Positions 1-6,199 of a stretch of DNA of 12,456 nucleotides are shown here, piece after piece. Within the stretch, counting starts at the first letter, position 1. Each line of letters opens with the position of its first letter. A program made the translations under genes and the position numbers. This DNA comes from an uncultured Romboutsia sp. (GTDB lineage: Bacteria > Bacillota > Clostridia > Peptostreptococcales > Peptostreptococcaceae). Where the stretch lies: positions 1 through 12,456 of the forward strand of contig CALFLM010000050.1 in NCBI GenBank assembly GCA_937880075.1. The letters run 5' to 3'. The notes beneath the pieces are model-generated. The model had not been told where the DNA came from. It saw only the letters and a list, made by a program, of their open reading frames with translations, and ran no database searches.

Positions 1-56
1 CATTTCGCCAACGATATATCCTTGCTACCGCTACGGATACATCCGTTGTTCAAAAC
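1..56. repeat. GC-richer imperfect hairpin / possible dispersed repeat at left edge
   Basis: The first ~56 bases are clearly richer in G and C than the surrounding AT-rich DNA. They contain an imperfect inverted repeat: AACGATATATCC near 11-22 faces GGATACATCCGTT near 37-49, with a loop containing TTGCTACCGCTAC. Bases 1-27 also resemble the reverse complement of 11506-11532 (21 of 27 positions by hand alignment, one indel). This suggests a small dispersed element or transcript hairpin that may continue beyond the window. It could instead be the tail of an upstream gene; a short open frame ends at the TGA near 61, but its peptide does not look like a known protein end. Confidence 0.35.
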
Positions 57-178
57 GATTATGAGGTTACAAGTTATCCATAGCATATATATTTTATAAT
101 ACTTTAGTATATAAAAAATATATTTTGTCATAAACTAATTGTAGTTGGGAAAACTTATATTATAAGGAGAAATGTCAT

Positions 179-1078
179 ATGAAAAATATAATATTAACTT
201 TACTATCTATACCTAAAGTAGGAAGAAAAAGTGTTGATTATTTTATAAAATACATGAAAGAAGTTCCTAAAAATGAAAATGATATAGTAGATATATTCAT
301 AGATATTAAAAATGATAATAATAAAATAAAAGTACCAACATTAGAAGAAGTCAAATTAGCTTATGAAAAGGCTAATAAAATAGTAGGTTTATCAAAAGAA
401 CAAAATATAGAAACTATAGATATATTACATAAAGATTTCCCCCAAAAATTAAAATTTATAGAAAATGCACCACAAGTATTATTTTATAAAGGAAACTATA
501 ATGCAATAATAAATGAAAATACTTTAGCCATAATAGGAAGTAGAGAAGCGAGTAAAGAAGGTAAAGAAAATGCATATGAAATGGCATGCTTATTTGCAAA
601 AGAAAATTATTCAATAATAAGTGGATTAGCTATAGGTTGTGATACTTATGCTCATAAGGGGTGCCTAGATGCTAATGGTATGACTATAGCAGTATTATCT
701 AGTGGATTAGATACAATATATCCAATTCAAAATAGAGAACTAGCAGAAAGAATAATAGAAAATAAAGGTTGTTTGTTAAGTGAATATCCAATAGGATTTG
801 CATCATTTAAAAATAACTTTGTAGAAAGAGATAGAATAGAAAGTGGTCTTAGTTTGGGAACTATAGTAATAGAGGCAAATATTAAATCTGGTACTATGCA
901 TACTGCAAACTTTACATTAAAACAAAAAAGAGCATTAGCTTGCTTTAATATTGATAAAAGTGGTAATAAATTTATTTTAGAAAATAATAAGGTTATATCT
1001 ATAAATGGGAAAGAAGATATTCATAAAATAAAATTTCAGCTAGAAAAAGTTAAAGAGACATTAGAAAATAAAAAATGA
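179..1078 (+). CDS. dprA: DprA/Smf-family DNA-processing protein, short form
   Basis: DprA proteins bind incoming single-stranded DNA and load RecA during transformation; the fold is an extended Rossmann (SLOG superfamily) domain. An N-terminal helix-hairpin-helix-like segment (residues ~7-25, IPKVGRKS) is followed by the Rossmann core. Family motifs are IIGSREAS (118-125), SGLAIGCD (148-155), SEYP (201-204), FVERDRI (214-220, basic pair R217/R219) and an SGTMHTANF stretch (237-245) where classical DprA has G-S-x-x-T-A. It is 299 residues and ends just after the Rossmann domain, so the C-terminal winged helix of many DprA proteins is missing. AAGGAGA lies eight bases before the ATG; another ATG at 172 is out of frame. 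It stands alone, not beside topA or xerC as classical dprA often is in Firmicutes, so it may be a paralogue with another job. Family is confident; a role in transformation is inferred. Confidence 0.85.
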   Translation: MKNIILTLLSIPKVGRKSVDYFIKYMKEVPKNENDIVDIFIDIKNDNNKIKVPTLEEVKLAYEKANKIVGLSKEQNIETIDILHKDFPQKLKFIENAPQVLFYKGNYNAIINENTLAIIGSREASKEGKENAYEMACLFAKENYSIISGLAIGCDTYAHKGCLDANGMTIAVLSSGLDTIYPIQNRELAERIIENKGCLLSEYPIGFASFKNNFVERDRIESGLSLGTIVIEANIKSGTMHTANFTLKQKRALACFNIDKSGNKFILENNKVISINGKEDIHKIKFQLEKVKETLENKK

Positions 1079-1110
1079 GGTATTTAAAAATTTTAAATAT
1101 CTCATTTTTT
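1070..1110. terminator. Bidirectional intrinsic terminator after dprA
   Basis: AAAAATGAG plus TATTTAAA (1071-1088) pairs with TTTAAATA plus CTCATTTTT (1092-1109), with one G-U pair and a three-base loop. The dprA TGA stop is inside the left arm. There are six T on the plus side and an A run on the other side, so it can also end the convergent minus-strand gene that stops at 1166. Confidence 0.8.
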
Positions 1111-1165
1111 AATGATAAATATAATTAAACATCTATAGATTAATAGACTTTTTAAATAATAGATT

Positions 1166-1579
1166 TTAATCCATAAAATAAGAATTAGATATCTTAAATA
1201 TAGATAGATTAGCTTTTATATTAGTATAAGGACATAGACCTACACTTGAATTTGAATTGTTAGTTAAGGAAAAATTTAAATGTGAGTCATAAACAGACAC
1301 AATTGCATCTCCGCAAAGTTGTTCTTTTTTAGTAGTACAACTTTCTATATTATGTCCTTTACAAGATTTAATAGAAAAGGATACATAATCACTATCATTA
1401 CAAGCGTGTATATTAGCCCACCATCTTATATAGTAAATACCGTTAGAATTTATAGTAAAATGACCAGAGTTGTAGTTATAAGTTATACTTGAATCAGTAT
1501 TTATTATACACTTATTAAATACGATAGGCTGGTCTTTATATATTATATTATTTAAAGTACTTTGCACTTGTAAACACAT
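1166..1579 (-). CDS. C1q/TNF-like jelly-roll protein (BclA C-terminal-like), possible spore-surface protein
   Basis: This is a 137-residue soluble protein with no signal peptide or membrane segment. Its beta-rich, Asn/Ser-rich sequence contains the phrase GIYYIRWWANI (residues ~47-57). That recalls the Gly-x-Tyr-Tyr-(V/I)-x-Trp-Trp strand I associate with the C1q/TNF-like jelly-roll domain at the C-terminus of clostridial exosporium collagen-like proteins. Unlike BclA there is no Gly-X-Y repeat; the whole protein is the globular domain. Seven cysteines (2, 24, 60, 73, 81, 89, 116) could allow disulfide cross-linking, common in spore coats. GGAGG sits about seven bases before the ATG on the minus strand. 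A TATAAT-like -10 (1603-1608) is visible but no good -35. The gene is convergent with dprA. The fold is a moderate call; spore location is inference, and no sigma-K or sigma-G promoter was recognisable. Confidence 0.6.
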   Translation of the reverse strand: MCLQVQSTLNNIIYKDQPIVFNKCIINTDSSITYNYNSGHFTINSNGIYYIRWWANIHACNDSDYVSFSIKSCKGHNIESCTTKKEQLCGDAIVSVYDSHLNFSLTNNSNSSVGLCPYTNIKANLSIFKISNSYFMD

Positions 1580-1676
1580 TTAATTACCTCCAAAATATAT
1601 CAATTATATTTTACAATAAATTTATCAACTACTTATAGATATTTTATAAAGTAAAGTTTTATGATATATTTGTATT

Positions 1677-1868
1677 GGAACTAATAATGTTTTATGGAAA
1701 TTTTATAAAACTAATGATATTTTGAACACTATGATAAATACGAAGTATTAATAGATGATAATCCTTTGATAAGTACAAATTACAGTGTTTCAAAATTTGA
1801 TATTAAAAAATAAGTTTGAAAATTTCGTTTTATCATATGGATTACGAGGAAATAAATTTAATATTTAA
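1677..1868 (+). pseudogene. Probable decayed gene fragment with frameshifts (unrecognised)
   Basis: The 391-bp stretch between the minus-strand gene and the next plus-strand gene has no intact ORF, but protein-like sequence runs through it in successive frames. One frame gives GTNNVLWKFYKTNDI (1677-1721). The next gives EHYDKYEVLIDDNPLIS and onward to a TAA at 1811 (1724-1813). A third gives KFENFVLSYGLRGNKFNI to a TAA at 1866 (1812-1868). The switches fall at TTTT (1720-1723) and at the A run (1805-1810), where single-base slippage would join the frames. There is no start codon or ribosome site upstream. I cannot name the parent protein. Open frames this short can occur by chance in AT-rich DNA, so this stays tentative. 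I see no other feature between 1869 and the promoter/RBS area of the next gene. Confidence 0.35.
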
Positions 1869-1970
1869 AAGTAAATGTTAAAAATTACAATGTATTTATG
1901 AGTTAGGAAAATAGTCTTAACTAGAACAACAGATTATAATAAGTAATATATAATTTTAAAGGAGAGAAAT

Positions 1971-2498
1971 ATGAATAGATTAATAACTAAAGAAAAAGTT
2001 TTTGTGCAAACTAATCAACTAGTAGAGATACTTATAAACAGCAATGGATATGAAGATTTTCATGATAATATAGCAAAAAATAATATAGTATGTGAAGAAA
2101 GTAAAAACTATGAAATAGCAGGGGCTGGATTTATAGATTTTAATCAACATTTATATGAAGATATAAATCATATGAATTCTATAAGTAGTGGACTATACTT
2201 AGATATGACTCTGGTTATGTTTAAAATATATATATGGGGATCAAAAGGTGAAGGTTTTGAAATATTTAGACATGTTTTTAGGGGTGAAGAAATAGCTAAC
2301 TTAAAATCTATAGATGATATAAAAAATTACATATACAAAGGTTTATCTGAGTTAGAAGATGGAATAGTTAACACATATAATAAAGAAACAAAGAAATCCT
2401 TTGAAGACTTTGGTAATGGCATAGAATCAAGGAAATTGCCTCTCCCAAACATACTTAAATATATAAGCTTAGAAAACAATATAAATGATTTTAGATAA
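1971..2498 (+). CDS. Hypothetical protein, 175 residues
   Basis: I do not recognise this protein. It is acidic to neutral and soluble-looking, with no signal peptide, no membrane span and one cysteine (near 41). A central part mixes strands and helices (around LYLDMTLVMFKIYIWGSKGEGFE, residues ~75-97) and is followed by a helical acidic stretch with KSIDDIKNYIYKGLSELEDG (~117-136). AAAGGAGAG ends five bases before the ATG, and two TATAAT hexamers (1935-1940 and 1949-1954) lie upstream, neither with a convincing -35. Spacing, ribosome site and the hairpin just after the stop support an expressed single-gene unit. The decayed fragment just upstream is in the same direction but shows no obvious sequence relation. 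No function is proposed. Confidence 0.75.
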   Translation: MNRLITKEKVFVQTNQLVEILINSNGYEDFHDNIAKNNIVCEESKNYEIAGAGFIDFNQHLYEDINHMNSISSGLYLDMTLVMFKIYIWGSKGEGFEIFRHVFRGEEIANLKSIDDIKNYIYKGLSELEDGIVNTYNKETKKSFEDFGNGIESRKLPLPNILKYISLENNINDFR

Positions 2499-2504
2499 AT
2501 AAAA

Positions 2505-2543
2505 AGCCACCTTAAGTTATAAATTTTATAACTTAAGGTGGCT
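2505..2543. terminator. Long perfect hairpin, probable terminator
   Basis: AGCCACCTTAAGTTATAAA (2505-2523) and its exact complement (2525-2543) form a 19-bp inverted repeat with essentially no loop, so the top pairs would open. It starts six bases after the TAA of the 175-residue gene. The T-rich tail on the plus side is interrupted (ATACTTATATTTTTAG). On the minus side the stem is followed at once by TTTTT. Probably the terminator of the upstream gene; it may work in both directions. Confidence 0.7.
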
Positions 2544-2584
2544 ATACTTATATTTTTAGTTTTAAATTATTTACTTAAGTTTAC

Positions 2585-2606
2585 ATAATACATTAGTATG
2601 TAAAAA
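2585..2606. repeat. 22-bp near-identical intergenic motif (second copy at 96-117)
   Basis: ATAATAC-WTTA-GTAT-RTAAAAA occurs here and at 96-117 upstream of dprA, differing at only two of 22 positions. The core ATAC-WTTA-GTAT is palindromic. In this copy the palindrome extends to TTACATA...TATGTAA (2581-2603). It lies upstream of the marR promoter, between two terminators/promoters rather than in a gene. It could be a shared protein-binding site or a chance match in AT-rich DNA. Confidence 0.35.
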
Positions 2607-2662
2607 TAAATAGCTCATATTATAATTTATACAGATTTCTATTAATAAAAATGGAAAAATGG

Positions 2663-2690
2663 TTGCAATTGCAATTAATCGTGATATAAT
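2663..2690 (+). promoter_or_regulatory. marR-MATE operon promoter
   Basis: TTGCAA (2663-2668) is the -35, with a 16-bp spacer and TATAAT (2685-2690) with an extended TGA before it (2682-2684). A second TATAAT overlaps at 2690-2695. The -35 lies in a perfect 12-bp palindrome, TTGCAATTGCAA (2663-2674), which could itself be a binding site. Confidence 0.7.
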
Positions 2691-2694
2691 ATAA

Positions 2695-2712
2695 TAGTTG
2701 CATAAACAACTA
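2695..2712. promoter_or_regulatory. Probable MarR-family operator
   Basis: TAGTTG-N6-CAACTA is a perfect 6-bp-arm inverted repeat with 18-bp total span, the usual size and style of MarR dimer sites. It covers the predicted transcription start (about 2697), just upstream of the marR gene. Bound regulator would block RNA polymerase, so autorepression of marR and co-repression of the exporter is the likely logic, relieved when a ligand binds the regulator. Confidence 0.7.
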
Positions 2713-2737
2713 ATTAAAGGTGGGACTCAATATAACT

Positions 2738-3169
2738 ATGGAAAAAATTAAAGAACGTAAACATATAGGTAAATATATATCTCAGTTTTATAGAAAGGGG
2801 AGTGCATTTATAAATAAAGAAGTTTCCAGATATGGTATAGGTTCAGGGCAATTTATGTTTTTAATTGAGCTATATAAGGAGGATGGAAAAAATCAAGAAG
2901 AAATAGCTGAAGATTTAAAAATAGATAAGGGAACGACAGCAAGAGCTTTAAAAAAACTAGAGGAACAAGGGTTTGTAACAAGAGTAAAAGATGAAAATGA
3001 TAAAAGGTCTAATAAGATATACCTAAATGATAAAGCAAAAGATATTAGAGAAGATGTATTAGGTATTTTAAATGATTGGAACAAACAAATTACTCAAAGT
3101 TTAACTGAAGAAGAAGAACAAATGCTTGAAAAATTACTTGAAAAAGTGTGTAAAAATATAAATGTATAG
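2738..3169 (+). CDS. MarR-family transcriptional regulator
   Basis: This is a winged-helix DNA-binding dimer predicted to repress its own operon, including the adjacent MATE exporter. With the ATG at 2738 it has 143 residues, normal for MarR. It shows an N-terminal dimerisation helix, then NQEEIAEDLKIDKGTTARALKKLEEQG (helix-turn-helix, about residues 55-81), the wing RVKDENDKRSNKIYLN with the family D-x-R (DKR), and a C-terminal dimerisation helix (LTEEEEQMLEKLLEKV). An in-frame GTG at 2720 would add six residues but has no ribosome site. The ATG is preceded by AAAGGTGGG at a long spacing (about 14 bases), so translation may be weak, as often for autoregulators. The stop overlaps the ribosome site of the exporter gene ten bases downstream. 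The pairing parallels MepR-MepA of Staphylococcus aureus; ligand unknown. Confidence 0.9.
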   Translation: MEKIKERKHIGKYISQFYRKGSAFINKEVSRYGIGSGQFMFLIELYKEDGKNQEEIAEDLKIDKGTTARALKKLEEQGFVTRVKDENDKRSNKIYLNDKAKDIREDVLGILNDWNKQITQSLTEEEEQMLEKLLEKVCKNINV

Positions 3170-3179
3170 GAGGTAGACA

Positions 3180-4556
3180 ATGAATAATAGTCAACAGATT
3201 TTAGGAACGGAGCCAATTGGAAAATTACTATTAAAATATTCAGTTCCAGCAATAATTGGTATGATGGTAAATGCACTGTATAATGTTGTAGATAGAATGT
3301 TTATCGGAAATATACCAGGGATTGGACCAATGGCAATAACAGGTCTTGGTGTAACAATGCCTATAATGACGATAATATTAGCATTTGGTATGTTAATAGG
3401 TGTGGGTTCTGCAACTAATATATCTATAAATTTAGGTAAAGGAAGAAGAGAAGAAGCTGAAAGTATAATAGGGAATGCAATTTCTTTATCCGTAATAATA
3501 GGTATTTTAATAACAGTAATAGGAATATTATTTTCAAATAGTATATTAAAGGCTTTTGGGGCAAGTGATAATACATTAGTTTATGCAAAAGCATATATAA
3601 GTATTATATTATTTGGATCAGTATTTAATATATTAGGTATGATGTTTAATAATATAATAAGAGGAGATGGAAATCCAACGTTATCGGCTATAATAATGAC
3701 TGTAGGATGTGCTACTAATATAGTATTAGATGCAATTTTTATATTTGGATTTAATATGGGAATACAAGGTGCTGCTTTGGCTACTGTTGTATCTCAAGCA
3801 GTAACAGCTTTATGGGGACTTTTCTATTACTTAAGAGGAAAATCTAATCTTAAGTTTAGAAAATCAAGTTTAAAATTAAATAAAGATATAATAAAAGCTA
3901 TATTTGCTATAGGTTCAGCACCATTTGCAATGCAAATAGCTGCAAGTATGATTCAAGTATTAAATAATCAAGCATTAAGCACTTATGGTGGGGATTTATC
4001 TATAGGGGCTATGGCTACAATAAGTTCTATAGCTATGATATTTTTAATGCCATCATTTGGATTAGTTCAAGGGATGCAACCTATAGTAGGATTTAACTAT
4101 GGTGCTAAAAACTATGATAGAGCTAAAAAAACATTTATAATAACTGTATTAGCATCTACATCATTTTTTGTTGTAGGGGCATTAGCAATGCAACTTGCAC
4201 CACAGGTTTTAGTTGGTATGTTTAACAAAGATGCGGAACTTATGAATATAACTATAAATGGTTTAAGAAAATATACTTTAGCATTTCCTATGATAGGAAT
4301 ATCTATAGTAGGTACTAACTATATTCAATCAACAGGAAGAGCTAAAATGGCGATGATATTAAGTTTACTAAGACAGGTTATAATATTAATTCCTATGATA
4401 TTAATATTACCTAAATTCCTTGGTTTAGATGGAGTTTGGTTTGCACAACCAACTGCAGATGCAATATCATCAATTTTAACAGCCATAGTAATATTTAAAG
4501 AATTTAGAAGTTATGAAAAAACAGAAGATAAAGTAAAAGAAATTAACGCTATATAA
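3180..4556 (+). CDS. MATE-family multidrug efflux transporter, MepA-like
   Basis: This is a cytoplasmic-membrane antiporter that exports cationic drugs or dyes in exchange for Na+ or H+. Its 458 residues form about twelve hydrophobic segments in two related halves. The first half starts with PIGKLLLKYSVPAIIGMM and contains NVVDRMFIGN (~36-45) and GVGSATNISINLGKG (~74-88). The second repeats the theme with APFAMQIAASMIQVLNNQAL and GLVQGMQPIVGFNYGAK (~291-307), typical of the MepA branch. The start is an ATG after GGAGG, seven bases upstream, and the marR TAG overlaps the ribosome site, so the two genes are co-transcribed and probably translationally linked. Expression should follow the MarR operator at 2695-2712. 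Substrate cannot be read from sequence. The family call is certain; drug range is inference. Confidence 0.95.
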   Translation: MNNSQQILGTEPIGKLLLKYSVPAIIGMMVNALYNVVDRMFIGNIPGIGPMAITGLGVTMPIMTIILAFGMLIGVGSATNISINLGKGRREEAESIIGNAISLSVIIGILITVIGILFSNSILKAFGASDNTLVYAKAYISIILFGSVFNILGMMFNNIIRGDGNPTLSAIIMTVGCATNIVLDAIFIFGFNMGIQGAALATVVSQAVTALWGLFYYLRGKSNLKFRKSSLKLNKDIIKAIFAIGSAPFAMQIAASMIQVLNNQALSTYGGDLSIGAMATISSIAMIFLMPSFGLVQGMQPIVGFNYGAKNYDRAKKTFIITVLASTSFFVVGALAMQLAPQVLVGMFNKDAELMNITINGLRKYTLAFPMIGISIVGTNYIQSTGRAKMAMILSLLRQVIILIPMILILPKFLGLDGVWFAQPTADAISSILTAIVIFKEFRSYEKTEDKVKEINAI

Positions 4557-4559
4557 TAT

Positions 4560-4598
4560 AAAAAAGCTAACTTACATATATTTTAAGTTAGCTTTTTT
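4560..4598 (+). terminator. Intrinsic terminator of the marR-MATE operon
   Basis: AAAAAAGCTAACTTA pairs with TAAGTTAGCTTTTTT across a nine-base loop, ending in six T (4593-4598). It lies a few bases after the MATE stop codon. The A run at the left makes it potentially bidirectional. Confidence 0.9.
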
Positions 4599-4649
4599 GT
4601 GATTAAGTTAGATTGCTATACAATAAAAGTATTATAAATTGTTTATAAA

Positions 4650-4679
4650 TTGTTTATAAATATATTTGTAGGGTATATA
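4650..4679 (+). promoter_or_regulatory. Possible promoter for the 65-residue gene
   Basis: TTGTTT (4650-4655), an 18-bp spacer and TATATA (4674-4679) precede a strong ribosome site. An 11-bp direct repeat (TTTATAAATTG, twice, at about 4632-4653) overlaps the -35. Both elements are weak matches. Confidence 0.35.
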
Positions 4680-4719
4680 AATAAAAATAAATTATATAAA
4701 TAAAAAGGAGATTAACATA

Positions 4720-4917
4720 ATGATAAGAGTATGCCCATATTGTTCAAATATAAATGTAGATAAATTAAAAAATACTATCGGAGAAGAAAATGTTAAAACT
4801 GGATGCATCGGTGCATGTAGATCATTTTCTAAAGAAGCTGTGGGAAAAATAAATGGAGAACTTGTTATAAAGCAAACTGAAGAGGAATTTTTAGAAGCTG
4901 CAAAAAATAACAAATAA
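4720..4917 (+). CDS. Small four-cysteine protein, possibly DUF1450/YuzB-like
   Basis: This is a 65-residue cytosolic protein. It has C5-P-Y-C8 near the N-terminus, G28-C29-I-G-A-C33 in the middle, and a following strand VGKINGELVIKQT, ending in a short helix. The order of an N-terminal Cys pair, a GC-x-G-x-C segment and a (V/L)NG-E strand resembles the DUF1450/YuzB family. I take that family to have a small thioredoxin/ferredoxin-like fold. The four cysteines could hold a metal or an Fe-S cluster or do thiol chemistry; the sequence does not decide. AAAGGAG lies before the ATG with about nine bases spacing. It forms its own unit between two terminators. An overlapping minus-strand frame is a shadow. 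That it is a real gene is fairly sure; the family is moderate, the function unknown. Confidence 0.75.
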   Translation: MIRVCPYCSNINVDKLKNTIGEENVKTGCIGACRSFSKEAVGKINGELVIKQTEEEFLEAAKNNK

Positions 4918-4993
4918 AAAAGAAATAGCTAAAATGAAGCATATAATCGAAGTTGAGTAGATTAAAAATAAAGGTAAAATGTTTAATATGTAT

Positions 4994-5026
4994 AAAAAGT
5001 AGTAGTAATTTTGCTACTACTTTTTT
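4994..5026. terminator. Bidirectional intrinsic terminator
   Basis: AAAAAGTAGTAG (4994-5005), loop TAATTTTG, and CTACTAC plus six T (5014-5026). It ends the 65-residue gene's transcript. The A run on the left would serve as a T run for minus-strand transcription, fitting the minus-strand gene remnant at 5042-5104. Confidence 0.85.
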
Positions 5027-5041
5027 ATTTATATAATTACA

Positions 5042-5104
5042 TTATATATCGTCTTTAAATGGAGATACCTCATAAACTTCTTCTTTACATTTAAATTTAA
5101 GTAT
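5042..5104 (-). pseudogene. Possible minus-strand gene remnant (C-terminal tail only)
   Basis: On the minus strand, 5104 to 5042 reads ILKFKCKEEVYEVSPFKDD-I followed by TAA, bounded upstream by an in-frame TAA and without a start codon. It reads like a protein tail and sits just before a terminator that also works in this direction. I cannot identify a parent gene. It is only 20 codons, so chance is a real alternative. Confidence 0.2.
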
Positions 5105-5319
5105 TTATAAAGTATCACATTAAAATTTATACCATATACATAAATATTATATACTTATAAGTATGATATAAATAAGGGACAAATATGAAGATTTTATAAT
5201 TATAAAAAGTTGAAATATAGCTAAATATAAATTACTTAGTAACAAAATAGTAATCAAATTTTAATAAAATTAGTGTATAATTATCTTAAAATTAATTTTA
5301 AAATTTTGGAGATGATAAA
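5105..5319. other. Non-coding region upstream of pspA
   Basis: This is AT-rich with no plausible gene. It contains several perfect AT palindromes: ATACTTATAAGTAT (5151-5164), TTACTTAGTAA (5232-5242) and TTAAAATTAATTTTAA (5286-5301). A TATAAT at 5276-5281 is the best -10 for pspA, with no convincing -35 at the proper distance. If pspA is stress-induced, an alternative sigma factor or an activator could explain the missing -35. Confidence 0.4.
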
Positions 5320-5991
5320 ATGAGCTTTATTAAAAGGTTAAAAAATGTTATAGAAGCAAAGGCTAATAAGGTATTAGATAAACATGAAGATCCTATAGAG
5401 ATGTTAGAATTGTCTATAAAGAAAAAAGAAGAGTTACTTACAAACGCTAAAAAGCAATGTGCAAACTTTATAGCTACAGTAGATAGTATAAGAGATGAGA
5501 AAAATACACTACAAGAAAAAATAGATAAATATGAAGAAGCTACTAAAGCAGCTATATTAAAAGAAGATGTTGATAGAGCTCAAACTTTTGTTAAGCAAAA
5601 ACTAGAGCTTCAAGAAAAATTAAATCAAACTGAGTCTAGAATAAAAGACCAAGATGAGAAAATATCTGCTATAAAAATTAAAATAGAAGAATTAGAAATA
5701 GAAATATCTAAAATGAAGTCTAAAAAGCAAGAACTAGCAACAAGACTTGATGTTGCTGAGATAAATAACGAAATAAATGAAACATTAGCAGGTCTTAATG
5801 ATGATCATGGTATAAACTTAGATGAACTTGAAAAGAAAGTTTCTCAGAAGGAAAACTATGGAAAGGCCTTAGATGAATTAAAACCTAAAAATGAAGATGA
5901 GTTATTAGATGAGTATATAAAAAGTTCACCATCAGTTGACTCTAAAGTAGCTGAAGAATTAGAGAGAATAAAAGAACAAATGAAAAAATAG
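5320..5991 (+). CDS. pspA: PspA/IM30-family membrane-stress protein
   Basis: PspA/IM30 (Vipp1) proteins are ESCRT-III-related coiled-coil proteins that assemble on the inner face of the cytoplasmic membrane and help keep it sealed under envelope stress. This 223-residue protein is the usual length. An amphipathic N-terminal helix (MSFIKRLKNVIEAKANKVLDK) is followed by the family hallmark EDPIEMLELSIKKKEE (residues ~23-38) and a long coiled coil to about residue 150. A helical C-terminal part ends in SKVAEELERIKEQMKK. TTGGAGATGATAAA precedes the ATG. The gene seems to be its own unit, with a hairpin directly after the stop, but two genes of matching orientation start 209 bases later and may belong to the same response. 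No pspF-like or sigma-54 features are visible, as expected for a Firmicute. Confidence 0.93.
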   Translation: MSFIKRLKNVIEAKANKVLDKHEDPIEMLELSIKKKEELLTNAKKQCANFIATVDSIRDEKNTLQEKIDKYEEATKAAILKEDVDRAQTFVKQKLELQEKLNQTESRIKDQDEKISAIKIKIEELEIEISKMKSKKQELATRLDVAEINNEINETLAGLNDDHGINLDELEKKVSQKENYGKALDELKPKNEDELLDEYIKSSPSVDSKVAEELERIKEQMKK

Positions 5992-5993
5992 TA

Positions 5994-6032
5994 TATTAAA
6001 GGTAGATGGTTTAAAGCTATCTACCTTTAATA
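5994..6032. terminator. Hairpin after pspA, probable terminator
   Basis: TATTAAAGGTAGAT (5994-6007) pairs perfectly with ATCTACCTTTAATA (6019-6032) around an 11-base loop, two bases after the pspA stop. There is no proper T run, so termination may be partial and allow some read-through to the genes at 6200-7427. Confidence 0.6.
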
Positions 6033-6096
6033 ATATATACAATAAATAGTTCGGTTTTAGGATAACAAAAAATATATCATTAGGAATATGAAATAC

Positions 6097-6126
6097 TTAG
6101 TTTACTCAAGTTATGAAGTAAACTAA
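6097..6126. promoter_or_regulatory. Perfect 10-bp inverted repeat, possible regulator site
   Basis: TTAGTTTACT (6097-6106) and AGTAAACTAA (6117-6126) are exact complements separated by ten bases. The repeat is centred about 65 bases upstream of the start site predicted from the promoter at 6143-6170, a normal place for an activator. No T run follows, so a terminator is less likely. Confidence 0.45.
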
Positions 6127-6142
6127 TCTTTATTTAATATAT

Positions 6143-6170
6143 TTGATATTTTAAATTTACTTGTTATATG
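6143..6170 (+). promoter_or_regulatory. Possible promoter of the cysteine-cluster/membrane protein pair
   Basis: TTGATA (6143-6148), a 16-bp spacer and TATATG (6165-6170) preceded by TGT (extended -10). It ends 29 bases before the chosen ATG. A moderate match in AT-rich DNA. Confidence 0.4.
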
Positions 6171-6199
6171 AATGAAGTGAATTTTTAGAGGTGGTAAAT

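Noticed and set aside
2720..2740. GTG at 2720 as marR start
   Set aside because: No ribosome site lies before it and it overlaps the only candidate site used by the ATG at 2738.
4632..4660. Short tandem repeat TTTATAAATTG as a CRISPR or iteron array
   Set aside because: Only two adjacent 11-bp copies without spacers; easily explained by AT-rich slippage.
4557..4719. Riboswitch or leader RNA before the four-cysteine gene
   Set aside because: No conserved aptamer-like GC elements are visible; the only structured element is the upstream operon's terminator.
4692..4913. Minus-strand open frame over the four-cysteine gene
   Set aside because: The plus-strand gene has a strong ribosome site, a terminator and a conserved-looking motif pattern; the minus frame has none.
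5151..5164. ATACTTATAAGTAT palindrome as a specific operator
   Set aside because: It is about 130 bases from the pspA -10 and AT palindromes of this size are common here; no second copy supports it.
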